Shown: positions 51,080-60,312, counted from the first letter of the stretch. The stretch: 64,000 nt of DNA from Bradyrhizobium sp. 1(2017) (GCF_011602485.2 NZ_CP050022.2:5104001-5168000), one strand, 5' to 3'. Made by a program: numbers and translations. Notes: generated from the letters alone by a model not told the origin.

Positions 51080-51117
51080 TCCCGGGGTTCTCCTTCGAAA
51101 TCCCCTGCCCCGTTCAA

Positions 51118-52764
51118 TCAACTCGGATTTTTCGCCGCGGCCTCATCGCTAGGAATTTCGCCCGGCAGATAGTTTGGGAGCCGCCCCGCCGGGATGATCG
51201 CGATCAGCGCGAGGCCGGCCATAATGAGAAGCCCTATCTTGAGCGCACGCAGCCGCGCCTCGGTGTTGACCTGCACGGCTTCCGCAATCTGTTGCGGCGA
51301 TCCGCGCGTGCCTTCGAGCACGCTGCGCAGGCGGTCGTTGCTGACGAAGGTGATGTTGTCGAGATCGACCTGCGCCTGAAGCTCCGTTGTCAGCAGGGGA
51401 CTGGCAGTGATCTTGCCGAGCGCGATGGTGCTGAGCAGACCGACGAGAAGCGCGCCGGCCACTGCGGTTCCGACCGCGGCGGCGAGATTTTGCGTCGTAC
51501 CGCGCAGCGAGCCGACATCTCCGGCGAGTGCCTTCGGCGACGCCGTGACCAGCACGTTGAACAGCAGCGTCACCAGCGAGCCCTGGCCGATGCCGAACAG
51601 GACGAGCCCGAACAGCACCGGAATCTCGCTCCAGTCGTTGCGCACGACGAAGGCGAGCCAGACCAGCGCGATGGTGCAGCAGGCAAAGCCGTAGCGGCCG
51701 ATCTGGCGGGGCGTCAGCCGCTCGTAGACATTGACGATCAGCATCGCGGAAAAGAAGACCGTGAGATTGAACGGCATCATTGCAATTGCGGTTGCCAGCG
51801 GCGAACGCCCCTGCACGATCTGAATGTAGAGCGGCACGGTGAAATTGAGCGCGGCCTCGAGCGCGACCACCGCAAACAGCGCGAAGACCGCGCAACGCTC
51901 CTGCGGCGAATCGATCACCTCCAGCGCCAGCAGCGGCGTCTTCCCCGCGGCCTGCCGCCGGTGCGTCCAGAGCAGGAACGACTGCCCCAGCACGATGCCG
52001 AGTACGATCATGACCGGCGCGGGCGACAGGCCAAACAGATCGAACGGCGCATTCGCTGTCGCAACCGCAAGGCCCCAGCCGTTCAGATTGTTGAAGCCGA
52101 AGCTGATCAGGATGATCGCGCTCGCGGCGAGCGCCACGCCGACGAGATCGATCTGCACGTCGGGCCGGCCGCGGTCGGGCTTGAGGCGGAAGCTCATCAG
52201 GAAGACGATGGCGGATGCCGCAATCAGGATGCCGAAGGCCGGCCGCCAGCCGATATAGGTCCCGAACACGCCGCCGATGATGAAGGCCAGGACGCCCGCG
52301 GCCGCACGCGCCGAGCCGAGCGCGCCCAGTGCTGTCGCCTGCTGGCGGCCGGCATAATTCTCGGCGATCAGGGCGACCAGCGAGGGCACGATCACCGAGC
52401 CCGAGACGCCGCACAGCGCCTGCGCCGAAATCATGACAGCGGCCGACGGACTGAATGTCATCATCACCTGTGAGACGAAAAACAGCACGACGGCGCCGCG
52501 GAACACCTGCAGCGCGCCAAAGCGCTGGGCGAGCTTGGCGCCGAGCATGACGAAGCCGGCAACCAGCATCGAATACGCGACGATACCCGTTGCGACTGTC
52601 GTCGGCGCCACACCGAAGCTCGTGACCATGCCGCCCATCGCCACCGGCAGCGAAGCCACGTTGAACGACATGATCATCTGGCCGAGCGCGATCGCGATCA
52701 TGGGAACCCAGGATGCGCGCTCTTCCCCATGAACCGCACCGATCGACATCGTCTGCGTGGCCAT
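51118..52764 (-). CDS. MFS transporter, DHA2 (14-span) family
   Basis: 548 aa with about 14 spans, as in EmrB/QacA-type proton-driven carriers. Motif A appears as GAKLAQRFGALQVFRGA, motif C region as GVSGSVIVPSLVALIAENYAGRQQATALG. A periplasmic-type loop near residue 480 (DLDNITFVSNDRLRSVLEGTRGSP) is soluble. Substrate unknown; its place directly after glutaminase A suggests transport of an amino acid or related product as one option. ATG at 52764 fixed by GGAGGACG; 69 bp after glutaminase stop. Confidence 0.9.
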   Translation of the reverse strand: MATQTMSIGAVHGEERASWVPMIAIALGQMIMSFNVASLPVAMGGMVTSFGVAPTTVATGIVAYSMLVAGFVMLGAKLAQRFGALQVFRGAVVLFFVSQVMMTFSPSAAVMISAQALCGVSGSVIVPSLVALIAENYAGRQQATALGALGSARAAAGVLAFIIGGVFGTYIGWRPAFGILIAASAIVFLMSFRLKPDRGRPDVQIDLVGVALAASAIILISFGFNNLNGWGLAVATANAPFDLFGLSPAPVMIVLGIVLGQSFLLWTHRRQAAGKTPLLALEVIDSPQERCAVFALFAVVALEAALNFTVPLYIQIVQGRSPLATAIAMMPFNLTVFFSAMLIVNVYERLTPRQIGRYGFACCTIALVWLAFVVRNDWSEIPVLFGLVLFGIGQGSLVTLLFNVLVTASPKALAGDVGSLRGTTQNLAAAVGTAVAGALLVGLLSTIALGKITASPLLTTELQAQVDLDNITFVSNDRLRSVLEGTRGSPQQIAEAVQVNTEARLRALKIGLLIMAGLALIAIIPAGRLPNYLPGEIPSDEAAAKNPS

Positions 52765-52833
52765 GACGTCCTCCGGCTTGATCGGCGTTGCGATCGGCCA
52801 AGCTATCAGCCTGCCGATCCTCCCGGCATCCAT

Positions 52834-53829
52834 TCACTCTTCTGGTTTCGACACGAACAGATCCATTCCCAGCCGCTGCGACAGAAACTTTGCCGCGAGC
52901 TGCCCCCGCACGCTGTTGCCGGCGGCATCGAGCGGCGGCGCGAAGGTGCCAAAGCCGCCCTTGCCCGGGGACACCGCGACGATGCCGCCGCCGATCCCGC
53001 TCTTGCCGGGCAGTCCAATGTCGTAGAGCCAGTCACCCGAGGTCTCGTAGAGCCCGGCTGTGATCATGACGGCGAGCGCATAGTGGCAGACCGAAGCATC
53101 GACCACGCGCTGCTTGGTGACAGGGTTGACGCCGCCGTCGGCCAGCGTGGCCCCCATCACGGCGAGGTCACGGGCACTCACGTTGAGGGAGCACTGCCGT
53201 GTGTAGAGGTCGGTCGCTTCCTTTGCGTCGCAATAGATGCGATCATAGCTCTCCAGCAGCCGTGCAATGCTGCGGTTGCGGAAGTTCGTCTCCGATGCCG
53301 ACGCGTAGACCTCTTCGTTGAGCGGCAGCCTGCGACCGGCAAAGCGCGACAACCCGTCATGGATGAAGGCCCACCGCGCTGCGGCATTTGCGCCGGGCGC
53401 GAGGCTCGTCGTGGCAATCGCGCCGGCATTCACCATCGGGTTGGTGCGCCCGCTGCCCTGCTCGATGGCGGCGAGCGAGTTGAACGGGAGGCCGGTCGCA
53501 TTGGCGCCGAGCCTGGCGCGGGCCTCCTCAGGCCCGATGGTCTCGCAGACCAGCGCGAACAAGAACGGTTTTGACACGCTCATGATCGAGAATTCGTAGT
53601 CGACCTCGCCGGCGCCGTAGACCTGCCCGCCGGTTCCGACGACACAGACGCCGAACAGCTCGCTCGGGACACGTGCAAGCGCGGGATAGACCTGCGAGTT
53701 GGTTCCGTCACGGTTTGACTGAAAGCGTCGCCGCGCCTCGGTCACGAGCGTCTGCACGGTCTCTGCACCGGGCAGATGGCCGGTCGAGACGTAAGCCGTC
53801 TCTCCTTCGTCAGCCAGAGGACGCGCCAT
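52834..53829 (-). CDS. glsA: Glutaminase A
   Basis: 331-aa enzyme hydrolysing glutamine to glutamate and ammonia. Serine-dependent glutaminase landmarks: S84-V-S-K87 in FSIMSVSKPF (catalytic Ser-Lys), NPMVNAGAIATTSL, NFRNRSIA and YTRQCSLNVSARDLAVMGATLADGG, and the C-terminal PGKSGIGGGIVAVSPGKGGFG. First gene of the five-gene unit, so the unit probably takes its promoter from the 366 bp upstream. In E. coli, glutaminase YbaS supplies ammonia for acid resistance. ATG at 53829. Confidence 0.95.
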   Translation of the reverse strand: MARPLADEGETAYVSTGHLPGAETVQTLVTEARRRFQSNRDGTNSQVYPALARVPSELFGVCVVGTGGQVYGAGEVDYEFSIMSVSKPFLFALVCETIGPEEARARLGANATGLPFNSLAAIEQGSGRTNPMVNAGAIATTSLAPGANAAARWAFIHDGLSRFAGRRLPLNEEVYASASETNFRNRSIARLLESYDRIYCDAKEATDLYTRQCSLNVSARDLAVMGATLADGGVNPVTKQRVVDASVCHYALAVMITAGLYETSGDWLYDIGLPGKSGIGGGIVAVSPGKGGFGTFAPPLDAAGNSVRGQLAAKFLSQRLGMDLFVSKPEE

Positions 53830-54195
53830 GACACCACTCAGCAGAACGGGTTCAACCGATGTCGGCTCCGTCCTAGAACTCGACGCTCCAGCGCAGTTGA
53901 TTCCGCAAGCCCGGTGAAGTCAATTTGCAACCATAAGGCGATTCTGCAACACTGCCATACGGCTCCAGGAGAGACTCGCGAGCAGCCATGCAGCAGGAAA
54001 ATCCGGCATATACGTAAGGAACACTGTCGCGCATGCATCGAAACTTGATTCAAACTGGCAAGATGAGCCAGATGACGATCAACGCCAGATTGCAATGCGC
54101 CGGCGCTGGAGTACGATCATGCCACGGGCTGCGAGAGGATCATGGGGCATAGGGCAGACGCGACGGCAGTCCGCATGACGTGAACGAGGCCTAAC
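53830..54195. other. 366-bp interval, presumed divergent promoter region
   Basis: It lies between glutaminase A (minus) and a small membrane protein (plus). It has lower GC than the coding DNA and several AT tracts (e.g. around 53915-53945 and 54040-54060 with CTTGATTCAAAC), fitting promoters. No open frame with protein composition, repeat or terminator was recognised. Confidence 0.5.
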
Positions 54196-54405
54196 ATGGT
54201 GGCACAAACGAGTGACGGACATGTCCTGCTGGTCAAGAAGCTCGGCGGACTCATCGCAATCATCGTCGGATGCTTGCTGACCGCGGTCGGAGTGACCTTC
54301 GAATCCGGCGGCATGAGCTTCCTTGGCGTTCTCTTCCTGGTGCTTGGTGCGGGGTTGCTCGTACTGAAGATCGTCAAACGAAACGAAGGATCTTCGTTGC
54401 CATAG
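54196..54405 (+). CDS. Small two-span membrane protein
   Basis: 69 aa with two hydrophobic helices, LGGLIAIIVGCLLTAVGVTF (about 16-35) and FLGVLFLVLGAGLLVLKIV (about 42-60), joined by a glycine turn, and short polar ends. ATG at 54196 has GAGG 9 nt upstream. It converges on the GntR gene with 17 bp between stops. Unknown function. Confidence 0.7.
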   Translation: MVAQTSDGHVLLVKKLGGLIAIIVGCLLTAVGVTFESGGMSFLGVLFLVLGAGLLVLKIVKRNEGSSLP

Positions 54406-54422
54406 GCAACGACGCGCTTCGC

Positions 54423-55130
54423 TTAGGCGTCGAGCACGTCGGCGAGCCGCAGTTCGTCGGCGGCGGGATCCTTCAGGAACAGTTCGGCCTCGATCTCGGT
54501 CAGATGCGACAGCATCTGCCCGCGCGCAGTCTGTTTGTCGCGTTTGCGGATCGCGGCGACGATGCCGGCATGGTGATCGGTGCCGCAGGCCGGCGTATCG
54601 TGGCGGCGGTAGAGCAGAATGATCAGCGAGGAGCGCGCGATCAGCTCTTTCAGGAAGCCGAGATAGATGCTGTGGCCGCTCATCTCGGCGACGAGCTTGT
54701 GAAACTCGCCGGAGAGGCGAACCGAGGCGCGCGCATCGCCACGCAACTCCGCCTCACGCTCTTCGGCAAGATGCGCCTGAAGGCGATCGAGCCAGGCTGG
54801 TGAAACCGCATCACAGGCATGGTCGACGATCGTGGGCTCGATCAGGCGGCGCGCCTCGAACACCTCGCGGGCGTCGGTGGGCGTCGGCCTCGCGACGAAG
54901 GCGCCGCGGTTCTTCTCGATGTTGACGATGCCTTCATGCGCGAGCTGCTGAAGCGCCGTGCGGACCAGCGTGCGGCTCGCGCCGTAGATGTCGCCGATCT
55001 CGTCCTCGCCGAGCTTCGTGCCGGGCAAGAGGCGGTGCTCGAGGATCGCCGCGGTCACACCCTCCCTGATACGGCTGACGCGATCGCTGGCGTCAGGCGC
55101 GTCGGACTTCGGGCGGGACTTGGCAGCCAT
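54423..55130 (-). CDS. GntR-family transcription regulator, FCD subgroup
   Basis: 235 aa. Winged helix domain (about 15-80): REGVTAAILEHRLLPGTKLGEDEIGDIYGASRTLVRTALQQLAHEGIVNIEKNRGAFVARP. FCD effector domain (about 90-225) with the metal-binding His/Asp pattern seen in EFHKLVAEMSGH and DHHAGIVAAI. Divergent from the ABC-importer operon and therefore its likely regulator; effector probably a small organic acid or the transported compound. Confidence 0.93.
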   Translation of the reverse strand: MAAKSRPKSDAPDASDRVSRIREGVTAAILEHRLLPGTKLGEDEIGDIYGASRTLVRTALQQLAHEGIVNIEKNRGAFVARPTPTDAREVFEARRLIEPTIVDHACDAVSPAWLDRLQAHLAEEREAELRGDARASVRLSGEFHKLVAEMSGHSIYLGFLKELIARSSLIILLYRRHDTPACGTDHHAGIVAAIRKRDKQTARGQMLSHLTEIEAELFLKDPAADELRLADVLDA

Positions 55131-55200
55131 CGGTGTCAGGGCTCATCGCGACATTCGAATGGGATGTTAGCGGACGAGCTGTATCCAATCACAGGCGAAA

Positions 55201-55212
55201 CTTTATACAATG
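55201..55212. promoter_or_regulatory. Possible GntR operator in the divergent region
   Basis: CTTTATACAATG contains TTATACAA, close to the TTGTATACAA-type palindromes bound by FCD-GntR proteins. It lies between the regulator start (55130) and the transporter start (55385). Half-site quality only. Confidence 0.3.
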
Positions 55213-55384
55213 TTCGCTTGTTTTGTGTGCAGATGATCTCGCGGATGACCGCCAGCCCGGACGGGCGGCATTCGATCTAACGATCTGACTCCGTTGCACA
55301 GTTTCGAGAATTTGGCGGGCCGAGTGCCGTTGGCACGGAGCTTGCGGAGAGACGCGGAAGCATCGCCCTCCCGTCGGACACGCC

Positions 55385-56371
55385 ATGGCCACTCCCGCCG
55401 CTCTCGAACTGGTCGCCGTCACCAAGCGCTACGACACCACGCTGGCGGTCGATAACGTCAACCTGAAGATCCCCGCCGGCACCTATTGCTGCCTGCTCGG
55501 CCCCTCCGGCTGCGGCAAGACCTCGACCCTGCGCATGATCGCGGGGCACGAGGCGGTCAGCGCGGGCGACATCATCCTCGGCGCGCAGAACGTCACCGAT
55601 CTGCCGCCGGCCGAGCGCGGCACCGCGATGATGTTCCAGTCCTACGCGCTGTTTCCGCATCTCAGCGTGATCGACAACGTCGCCTTCGCCTTGAAGATGC
55701 GCGGCATCGACAAGCCGACGCGACACAAGCGCGCCGGCGAACTGCTCGGGCTGGTCGCGATGAGCCAATATGCGGGCCGTCTCCCGGCGCAGCTCTCCGG
55801 CGGGCAACAGCAGCGCGTCGCGCTGGCCCGCGCGCTGATCACCGAGCCTCAGATCTTGCTGCTCGACGAGCCGCTCTCCGCGCTCGATCCGTTCCTGCGG
55901 GTGAAGATGCGTGGCGAGCTGAAGCGGCTCCAGCGTGAGCTCGGCATCAGCTTCATCCAGGTCACCCATGGCCAGGAAGAGGCGATGGCGCTTGCCGACC
56001 ACATCGTGGTGATGAACCACGGCCGGATCGAGCAGCAGGGCACGGCGCGCGAGATCTTCCACCATCCCCGCACCGAATTCGTGGCGCGCTTCATCGGCGG
56101 CCACAACGTGCTCAGCGACGCCGGCAAGCTCATCGCCGTGCGCGCCGATCAGCTCGGCATCGTGCCATTTGCTGACGGCGCCTTCGGCGCGCCGGCGCTG
56201 CTGACCCAGACCGAGTACCAGGGCTCCTACATCGCCGTCTCGCTCACGCTCGACGACGGCACCGCCCTGTTCTCCCACGTTCCCGAGTCCACCTTCGACG
56301 TCCACCCATTCCGTCCGGGCGATCGCGTGCTGGCCACCTGGGATCCCGCCAAGGCGCAGCGCCTGCAATAG
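55385..56371 (+). CDS. ABC importer ATP-binding subunit, polyamine type
   Basis: 328 aa. Walker A GPSGCGKT (39-46), Q-loop MMFQSYALFPHL, signature LSGGQQQR (137-144), Walker B ILLLDE (157-162), H195 switch. After residue 235 a shortened TOBE-type domain. Closest to PotA/polyamine and related opine/thiamine importers. Energises uptake through the two permeases that follow. ATG at 55385; a regulator is divergent. Confidence 0.93.
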   Translation: MATPAALELVAVTKRYDTTLAVDNVNLKIPAGTYCCLLGPSGCGKTSTLRMIAGHEAVSAGDIILGAQNVTDLPPAERGTAMMFQSYALFPHLSVIDNVAFALKMRGIDKPTRHKRAGELLGLVAMSQYAGRLPAQLSGGQQQRVALARALITEPQILLLDEPLSALDPFLRVKMRGELKRLQRELGISFIQVTHGQEEAMALADHIVVMNHGRIEQQGTAREIFHHPRTEFVARFIGGHNVLSDAGKLIAVRADQLGIVPFADGAFGAPALLTQTEYQGSYIAVSLTLDDGTALFSHVPESTFDVHPFRPGDRVLATWDPAKAQRLQ

Positions 56372-56413
56372 CGCCCTGCACGACAGAAAATGCGCAACAG
56401 AGGAGTGAGCGAA

Positions 56414-57703
56414 ATGACCGAGACGACCAGGAAGACCGGCGTCAGCCGCCGCACGCTACTGAAGGGCACCGCAGGTCTCGCCGGCCTCGCCGCCGGCTCC
56501 GGCGCGATCACCGGCTTTCCCTATGTGAAGTCGGCCGATGCGAAGGTGCTGCGCTATCTCGGCACCGCCGTGAACGAGGGCGACGACATCGCCAAGCAGT
56601 GCCTGAAGGACACCGGCATCAAGATCGAGTACATCACCGCGACCACCGACGACGTCACCAAGCGCGTGATGACCCAGCCGAACTCCTTCGACGTGCTGGA
56701 CACCGAGTATTTCTCGCTGAAGAAGATCGTGCCGTCGGGCAACATCCTTGCGCTCGACGCCAGGAAGATCAAACAATTCGACAACATCACGCCCGTCTTC
56801 ACCAAGGGCGAGACGCCCGGCGGCAAGAAGATCGGCGGCCAGGGCACCGCGCCCTGGAAGGTGCTCTATCTCGAAGGCAAGGATTCCAAGAAGTTCGCGA
56901 CGTCGGCGACCGAATTCGTCACCCTGATCCCGACCGTCTACAACGCCGACACGCTCGGCATCCGCCCCGACCTGATCAAGCGCCCGATCAGCTCGTGGTC
57001 CGAGCTGCTGAACCCCGAATTCAAGGGCAAGGCCTCGATCCTCAACATCCCCTCGATCGGCATCATGGACGCCGCGATGGTCGTGGAAGCCTCCGGCAAG
57101 TACAAATATGCCGACAAGGGCAACATGACCAAGGAAGAGATCGATCTCACCATGAAGGTGATGACCGAGGCCAAGAAGGCCGGCCAGTTCCGCGCGTTCT
57201 GGAAGGACTTCAACGAGAGCGTCAACTTGATGGCCTCGGGCGAGACCGTGATCCAGTCGATGTGGTCGCCGGCGGTGACGAAGGTGCGCTCGATGGGGAT
57301 CGCCTGCACCTTCCAGCCGCTGAAGGAAGGCTACCGGTCCTGGGCCTCGGGCTTCTGCGTCTCCAAGGGCGTTTCGGGTGCGAAGCTCGAATGGGCCTAT
57401 GAGTTCGTGAACTGGTTCCTGTCCGGCTATGCCGGCGCCTATCTCAATCGCCAGGGCTACTACTCCGCCGTGCTCCCCACCGCAAAGGCGCATATGGAGC
57501 CCTACGAGTGGGCCTACTGGATGGAGGGCAAGCCGGCCGAGAAGGACATCAAGGCACCCGACGGCTCGCTGCTGGAGAAGGCCGGTGCGGTGCGCGACGG
57601 CGGCTCCTACGAGGACCGCATGGGCGGCGTCGCCTGCTGGAACGCGGTGATGGACGAGAACGACTACATGGTCCGCAAGTGGAACGAGTTCATCGCGGCG
57701 TAA
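56414..57703 (+). CDS. ABC importer periplasmic binding protein, PotD-like
   Basis: 429 aa. Tat-type signal with SRRTLLKGTAGLAGLAAGSGA (residues 13-33), so probably exported folded. The rest is a two-lobe extracellular binding domain of the spermidine/putrescine group: VLRYLGTAVNEGD, DVLDTEYFSLKKIVPSG, TLIPTVYNADTLGIRPDLI, PISSWSELLNPEFKGKASILN, and WAYEFVNWFLSGYAGAYLNRQGYYSAV. The ligand is open: members of this group bind polyamines, opines or other cations. Follows the ATPase gene by 42 bp. Confidence 0.9.
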   Translation: MTETTRKTGVSRRTLLKGTAGLAGLAAGSGAITGFPYVKSADAKVLRYLGTAVNEGDDIAKQCLKDTGIKIEYITATTDDVTKRVMTQPNSFDVLDTEYFSLKKIVPSGNILALDARKIKQFDNITPVFTKGETPGGKKIGGQGTAPWKVLYLEGKDSKKFATSATEFVTLIPTVYNADTLGIRPDLIKRPISSWSELLNPEFKGKASILNIPSIGIMDAAMVVEASGKYKYADKGNMTKEEIDLTMKVMTEAKKAGQFRAFWKDFNESVNLMASGETVIQSMWSPAVTKVRSMGIACTFQPLKEGYRSWASGFCVSKGVSGAKLEWAYEFVNWFLSGYAGAYLNRQGYYSAVLPTAKAHMEPYEWAYWMEGKPAEKDIKAPDGSLLEKAGAVRDGGSYEDRMGGVACWNAVMDENDYMVRKWNEFIAA

Positions 57704-57708
57704 CGGTC

Positions 57709-58662
57709 ATGTCGGAAGAAGTCCTGCAACAGGCATCCCCGGGCTTGATCCCGGGGTCGGGCACTGCGCGCGCTGCGAAAGCGACGCGCCTGTCGCCGTC
57801 CTTCATCTCCTGGCTCCAGGCCGGGCCGATGATGCTGGTGTTTCTCGCCTTCTTCCTCATTCCGCTGGTGTTCGTCGTCATCGTCTCGTTCTGGGATTAC
57901 AACGAATACCAATTGCTGCCGCACTTCTCCGGCCGCGGCTACACCGACACGTTCGAGGGCTGCCTTGCGCAGCTCCCCGATCTCTGCACGATCGGCAAGA
58001 CCTATCTGAAGACGCTGAAGCTCTGCTTCATGGTCTGGGCGATCACGCTCTTCATCGGCTTCTGGGTCGCCTATTTCCTCGCCTTCCACGTCAGGTCAAA
58101 GACCTGGCAGATGGGATTGTCGCTGCTGTGCACGATCCCGTTCTGGACCTCCAACGTCATCCGCATGATCGCCTGGATTCCGCTGCTGGGCCGCAACGGC
58201 CTCGTCAATTCCGGCCTCGTCAAAACGGGCCTGATCAACCATCCCGTGGAATGGCTGCTGTTCTCCGAATTCTCCGTGGTGCTGGCGCTGGTGCATCTCT
58301 TCACCTTCTTCATGGTGGTGCCGATCTTCAACTCGATGGTGCGCATCGACAAATCGCTGATCGAGGCCGCCTATGACGCCGGCGCCACCGGCTTCCAGAC
58401 GCTGGTCAACGTCATCATTCCGCTGGCCAAGCCCGGCATCGTGATCGGCTCGATCTTCGTCATCACCATCGTGATGGGCGACTTCATCACCATCGGCGTG
58501 ATGGGCGGCCAGCAGATCGCCGCCGCCGGCAAGATCATCGAGACGCGGGTGAACGCGCTGCAGTTCCCGGCCGCCGCGGCCAACGCCGTCATCCTGCTCG
58601 CCATCACCTTCCTGATCATCACCATGATGTCGCGCATCGTCGACATCAAGAAGGAGCTCTAG
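57709..58662 (+). CDS. ABC importer permease, PotB-like
   Basis: 317 aa, about six spans in the MetI-like fold. EAA loop: IEAAYDAGATGFQTLVNVIIPLAKPGI at about 223-249. The first 30 residues are a cytosolic tail encoded partly by a palindrome (57737-57756). ATG at 57709, 5 bp after the stop of the binding protein. Forms the channel with the next gene's product. Confidence 0.92.
   Translation: MSEEVLQQASPGLIPGSGTARAAKATRLSPSFISWLQAGPMMLVFLAFFLIPLVFVVIVSFWDYNEYQLLPHFSGRGYTDTFEGCLAQLPDLCTIGKTYLKTLKLCFMVWAITLFIGFWVAYFLAFHVRSKTWQMGLSLLCTIPFWTSNVIRMIAWIPLLGRNGLVNSGLVKTGLINHPVEWLLFSEFSVVLALVHLFTFFMVVPIFNSMVRIDKSLIEAAYDAGATGFQTLVNVIIPLAKPGIVIGSIFVITIVMGDFITIGVMGGQQIAAAGKIIETRVNALQFPAAAANAVILLAITFLIITMMSRIVDIKKEL
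57734..57757 (+). repeat. Palindromic repeat fragment inside the permease N terminus
   Basis: CCCCGGG (57737-57743) and CCCGGGG (57750-57756) around CTTGAT; CATCCCCGGGCTTGATCCCGGGG-type elements are normally intergenic. It encodes SPGLIPGSG in the cytosolic tail, in frame. Confidence 0.55.
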
Positions 58663-58665
58663 CGC

Positions 58666-59544
58666 ATGAAGGAGGGACGCCCGCGCTCATTTTATGTGCT
58701 CGCGATCTTCTTCGCGGCCTATGTGCTGTTTCTCTACGGGCCGATGATCGCGATCTACGTGCTGTCGTTCCAGGGGCCGCAGGGCGGCCTCACCTTCCCG
58801 ATGAACGGCGTGTCGACCTTCTGGATCGCAAAGCTGTTCCAGGGCACCGGCATCGTCGATCTCGGCGCGGCCTTCCGCCGCTCGCTGCTGCTCGGCGTGA
58901 TCGTGATGATCGTCACCGTCGTGCTGTCGGTCGCCGCAGGCATGGCGTTCCGCCGCAAGTTCAAGGCGCAGAGCCTCCTGTTCTACTCGGCGATCGCCAG
59001 CCTGATCGTGCCCTCGATCATCACCTCGCTCGGCATATCCCTCGAATTCCGCATCATCGACGATCTGATCAAGGCGCACTGGAACGAGAGTTTCGAGACC
59101 TCGATGGGCCTGCTCACCTCCGGGCTTGGTGCGCACCTGACCTGGACGCTGCCGTTCGGCCTGCTCATCATGTTCGCGATCTTCAACCGCTTCGACCCGC
59201 GCCTCGAGGAAGCCGCGCGCGATCTCGGCGCGACGCCATGGCAAACCTTCCGCCACGTCGTGCTGCCGATCATCCTGCCGTCCGTGATCGGCATCGGGCT
59301 GTTCGGTTTCACCCTCTCCTGGGACGAGCTCGCCCGCTCCAGCCAGGCGATCGGGGCGGTGAATACGTTGCCGCTCGATCTGCAGGGCCTCACCACCACG
59401 GTGACGAATCCCGACATCTATGCCCTCGGCACCGTGATCTCGGCGGTCTCGTTCACAGTGATCACGCTTGCGCTCGGCACCATCCACGTGCTCAACAAGC
59501 GGCAGGCGGCCAAGGGCTCGGACGCCGGCAAGGGACTGGTCTGA
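58666..59544 (+). CDS. ABC importer permease, PotC-like
   Basis: 292 aa with six spans. EAA loop: LEEAARDLGATPWQTFRHVVLPIILPSV. The start FYVLAIFFAAYVLFLYGPMIAIYVLSF is the first span. ATG at 58666 is 3 bp after the stop of the PotB-like gene, so translation is coupled. With the previous three genes it completes a single importer. Confidence 0.92.
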   Translation: MKEGRPRSFYVLAIFFAAYVLFLYGPMIAIYVLSFQGPQGGLTFPMNGVSTFWIAKLFQGTGIVDLGAAFRRSLLLGVIVMIVTVVLSVAAGMAFRRKFKAQSLLFYSAIASLIVPSIITSLGISLEFRIIDDLIKAHWNESFETSMGLLTSGLGAHLTWTLPFGLLIMFAIFNRFDPRLEEAARDLGATPWQTFRHVVLPIILPSVIGIGLFGFTLSWDELARSSQAIGAVNTLPLDLQGLTTTVTNPDIYALGTVISAVSFTVITLALGTIHVLNKRQAAKGSDAGKGLV

Positions 59545-59580
59545 GAAGGGACTTGTCTAAGCAGGGACTCGTCTGATCCG

Positions 59581-60312
59581 ATGCGGCTTCACATCGTCAA
59601 TCCCAACACGACGGCGTCGATGACGGCGAAGATCGCCGCTGCCGCGCGCGCGGTCGCACTGCCGGACACCGCGATCGATGCGCGCCAGCCGGCGATGGGC
59701 CCGGTCTCGATCGAGGGATTCTACGACGAGGCTTTTGCGGTCCCCGGCATGCTCGGCTGCATCCGCGAAGCCGATCGCGACGGCGCGGATGCGCACATCA
59801 TCGCCTGCTTCGACGACACCGGCCTCGATGCCGCGCGCGCCGCTGCCAAGGCGCCCGTGATCGGCATCGGCGAAGCCGGCTTCCACACGGCGAGCCTAAT
59901 CGCCGCACGCTTCGCCGTGGTGACGACGCTCGGTATCTCCATCGTGCCGATCGAGCACAATTTGCGGAAATACGGCCTCGCCGAGCGTTGCGCCCGCGTC
60001 CGCGCCGCCGAAGTTCCGGTGCTCGCGCTCGAGGAGCGCAATGCCGATGCGCTCGGCAAGATCTCGGCGGAGATCACCGCCGCAATCCGCGACGACCGCG
60101 CTGAGGCGATTGTGCTCGGCTGCGCCGGCATGGCCGATCTCGCCGGCGAGCTCGCCGCCGCGCACGGCCTGCCCGTGATCGACGGCGTCGCCGCCGCCGT
60201 GACGCTGGCCGAATCGCTGGTGCGGCTGGGACTGACGACGTCCCGGCTCGGCCCCTATGCGGCGCCGCGGGCAAAGGCCTATTCCGGGCCGTTTTCACCG
60301 TTTCAGCCCTGA
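59581..60312 (+). CDS. Asp/Glu/hydantoin racemase-family protein
   Basis: 243 aa. NPNTTASMT at the start, Cys76 in IIACFDDTG and Cys181 in IVLGCAGMADL are the two catalytic-type cysteines of the cofactor-independent racemase family; the LRKYGLAERCARVRAAEVPVL segment is typical of HyuE-like hydantoin racemases. It may also be a related decarboxylase or allantoin racemase. Directly behind the importer, so the compound imported may be a hydantoin, allantoin or amino-acid derivative. Inference from context. Confidence 0.85.
   Translation: MRLHIVNPNTTASMTAKIAAAARAVALPDTAIDARQPAMGPVSIEGFYDEAFAVPGMLGCIREADRDGADAHIIACFDDTGLDAARAAAKAPVIGIGEAGFHTASLIAARFAVVTTLGISIVPIEHNLRKYGLAERCARVRAAEVPVLALEERNADALGKISAEITAAIRDDRAEAIVLGCAGMADLAGELAAAHGLPVIDGVAAAVTLAESLVRLGLTTSRLGPYAAPRAKAYSGPFSPFQP

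Noticed and set aside
53776..54048. A 90-codon frame overlapping the start of glutaminase A
   Set aside because: It overlaps the promoter and start of a secure gene and has no protein-like composition.
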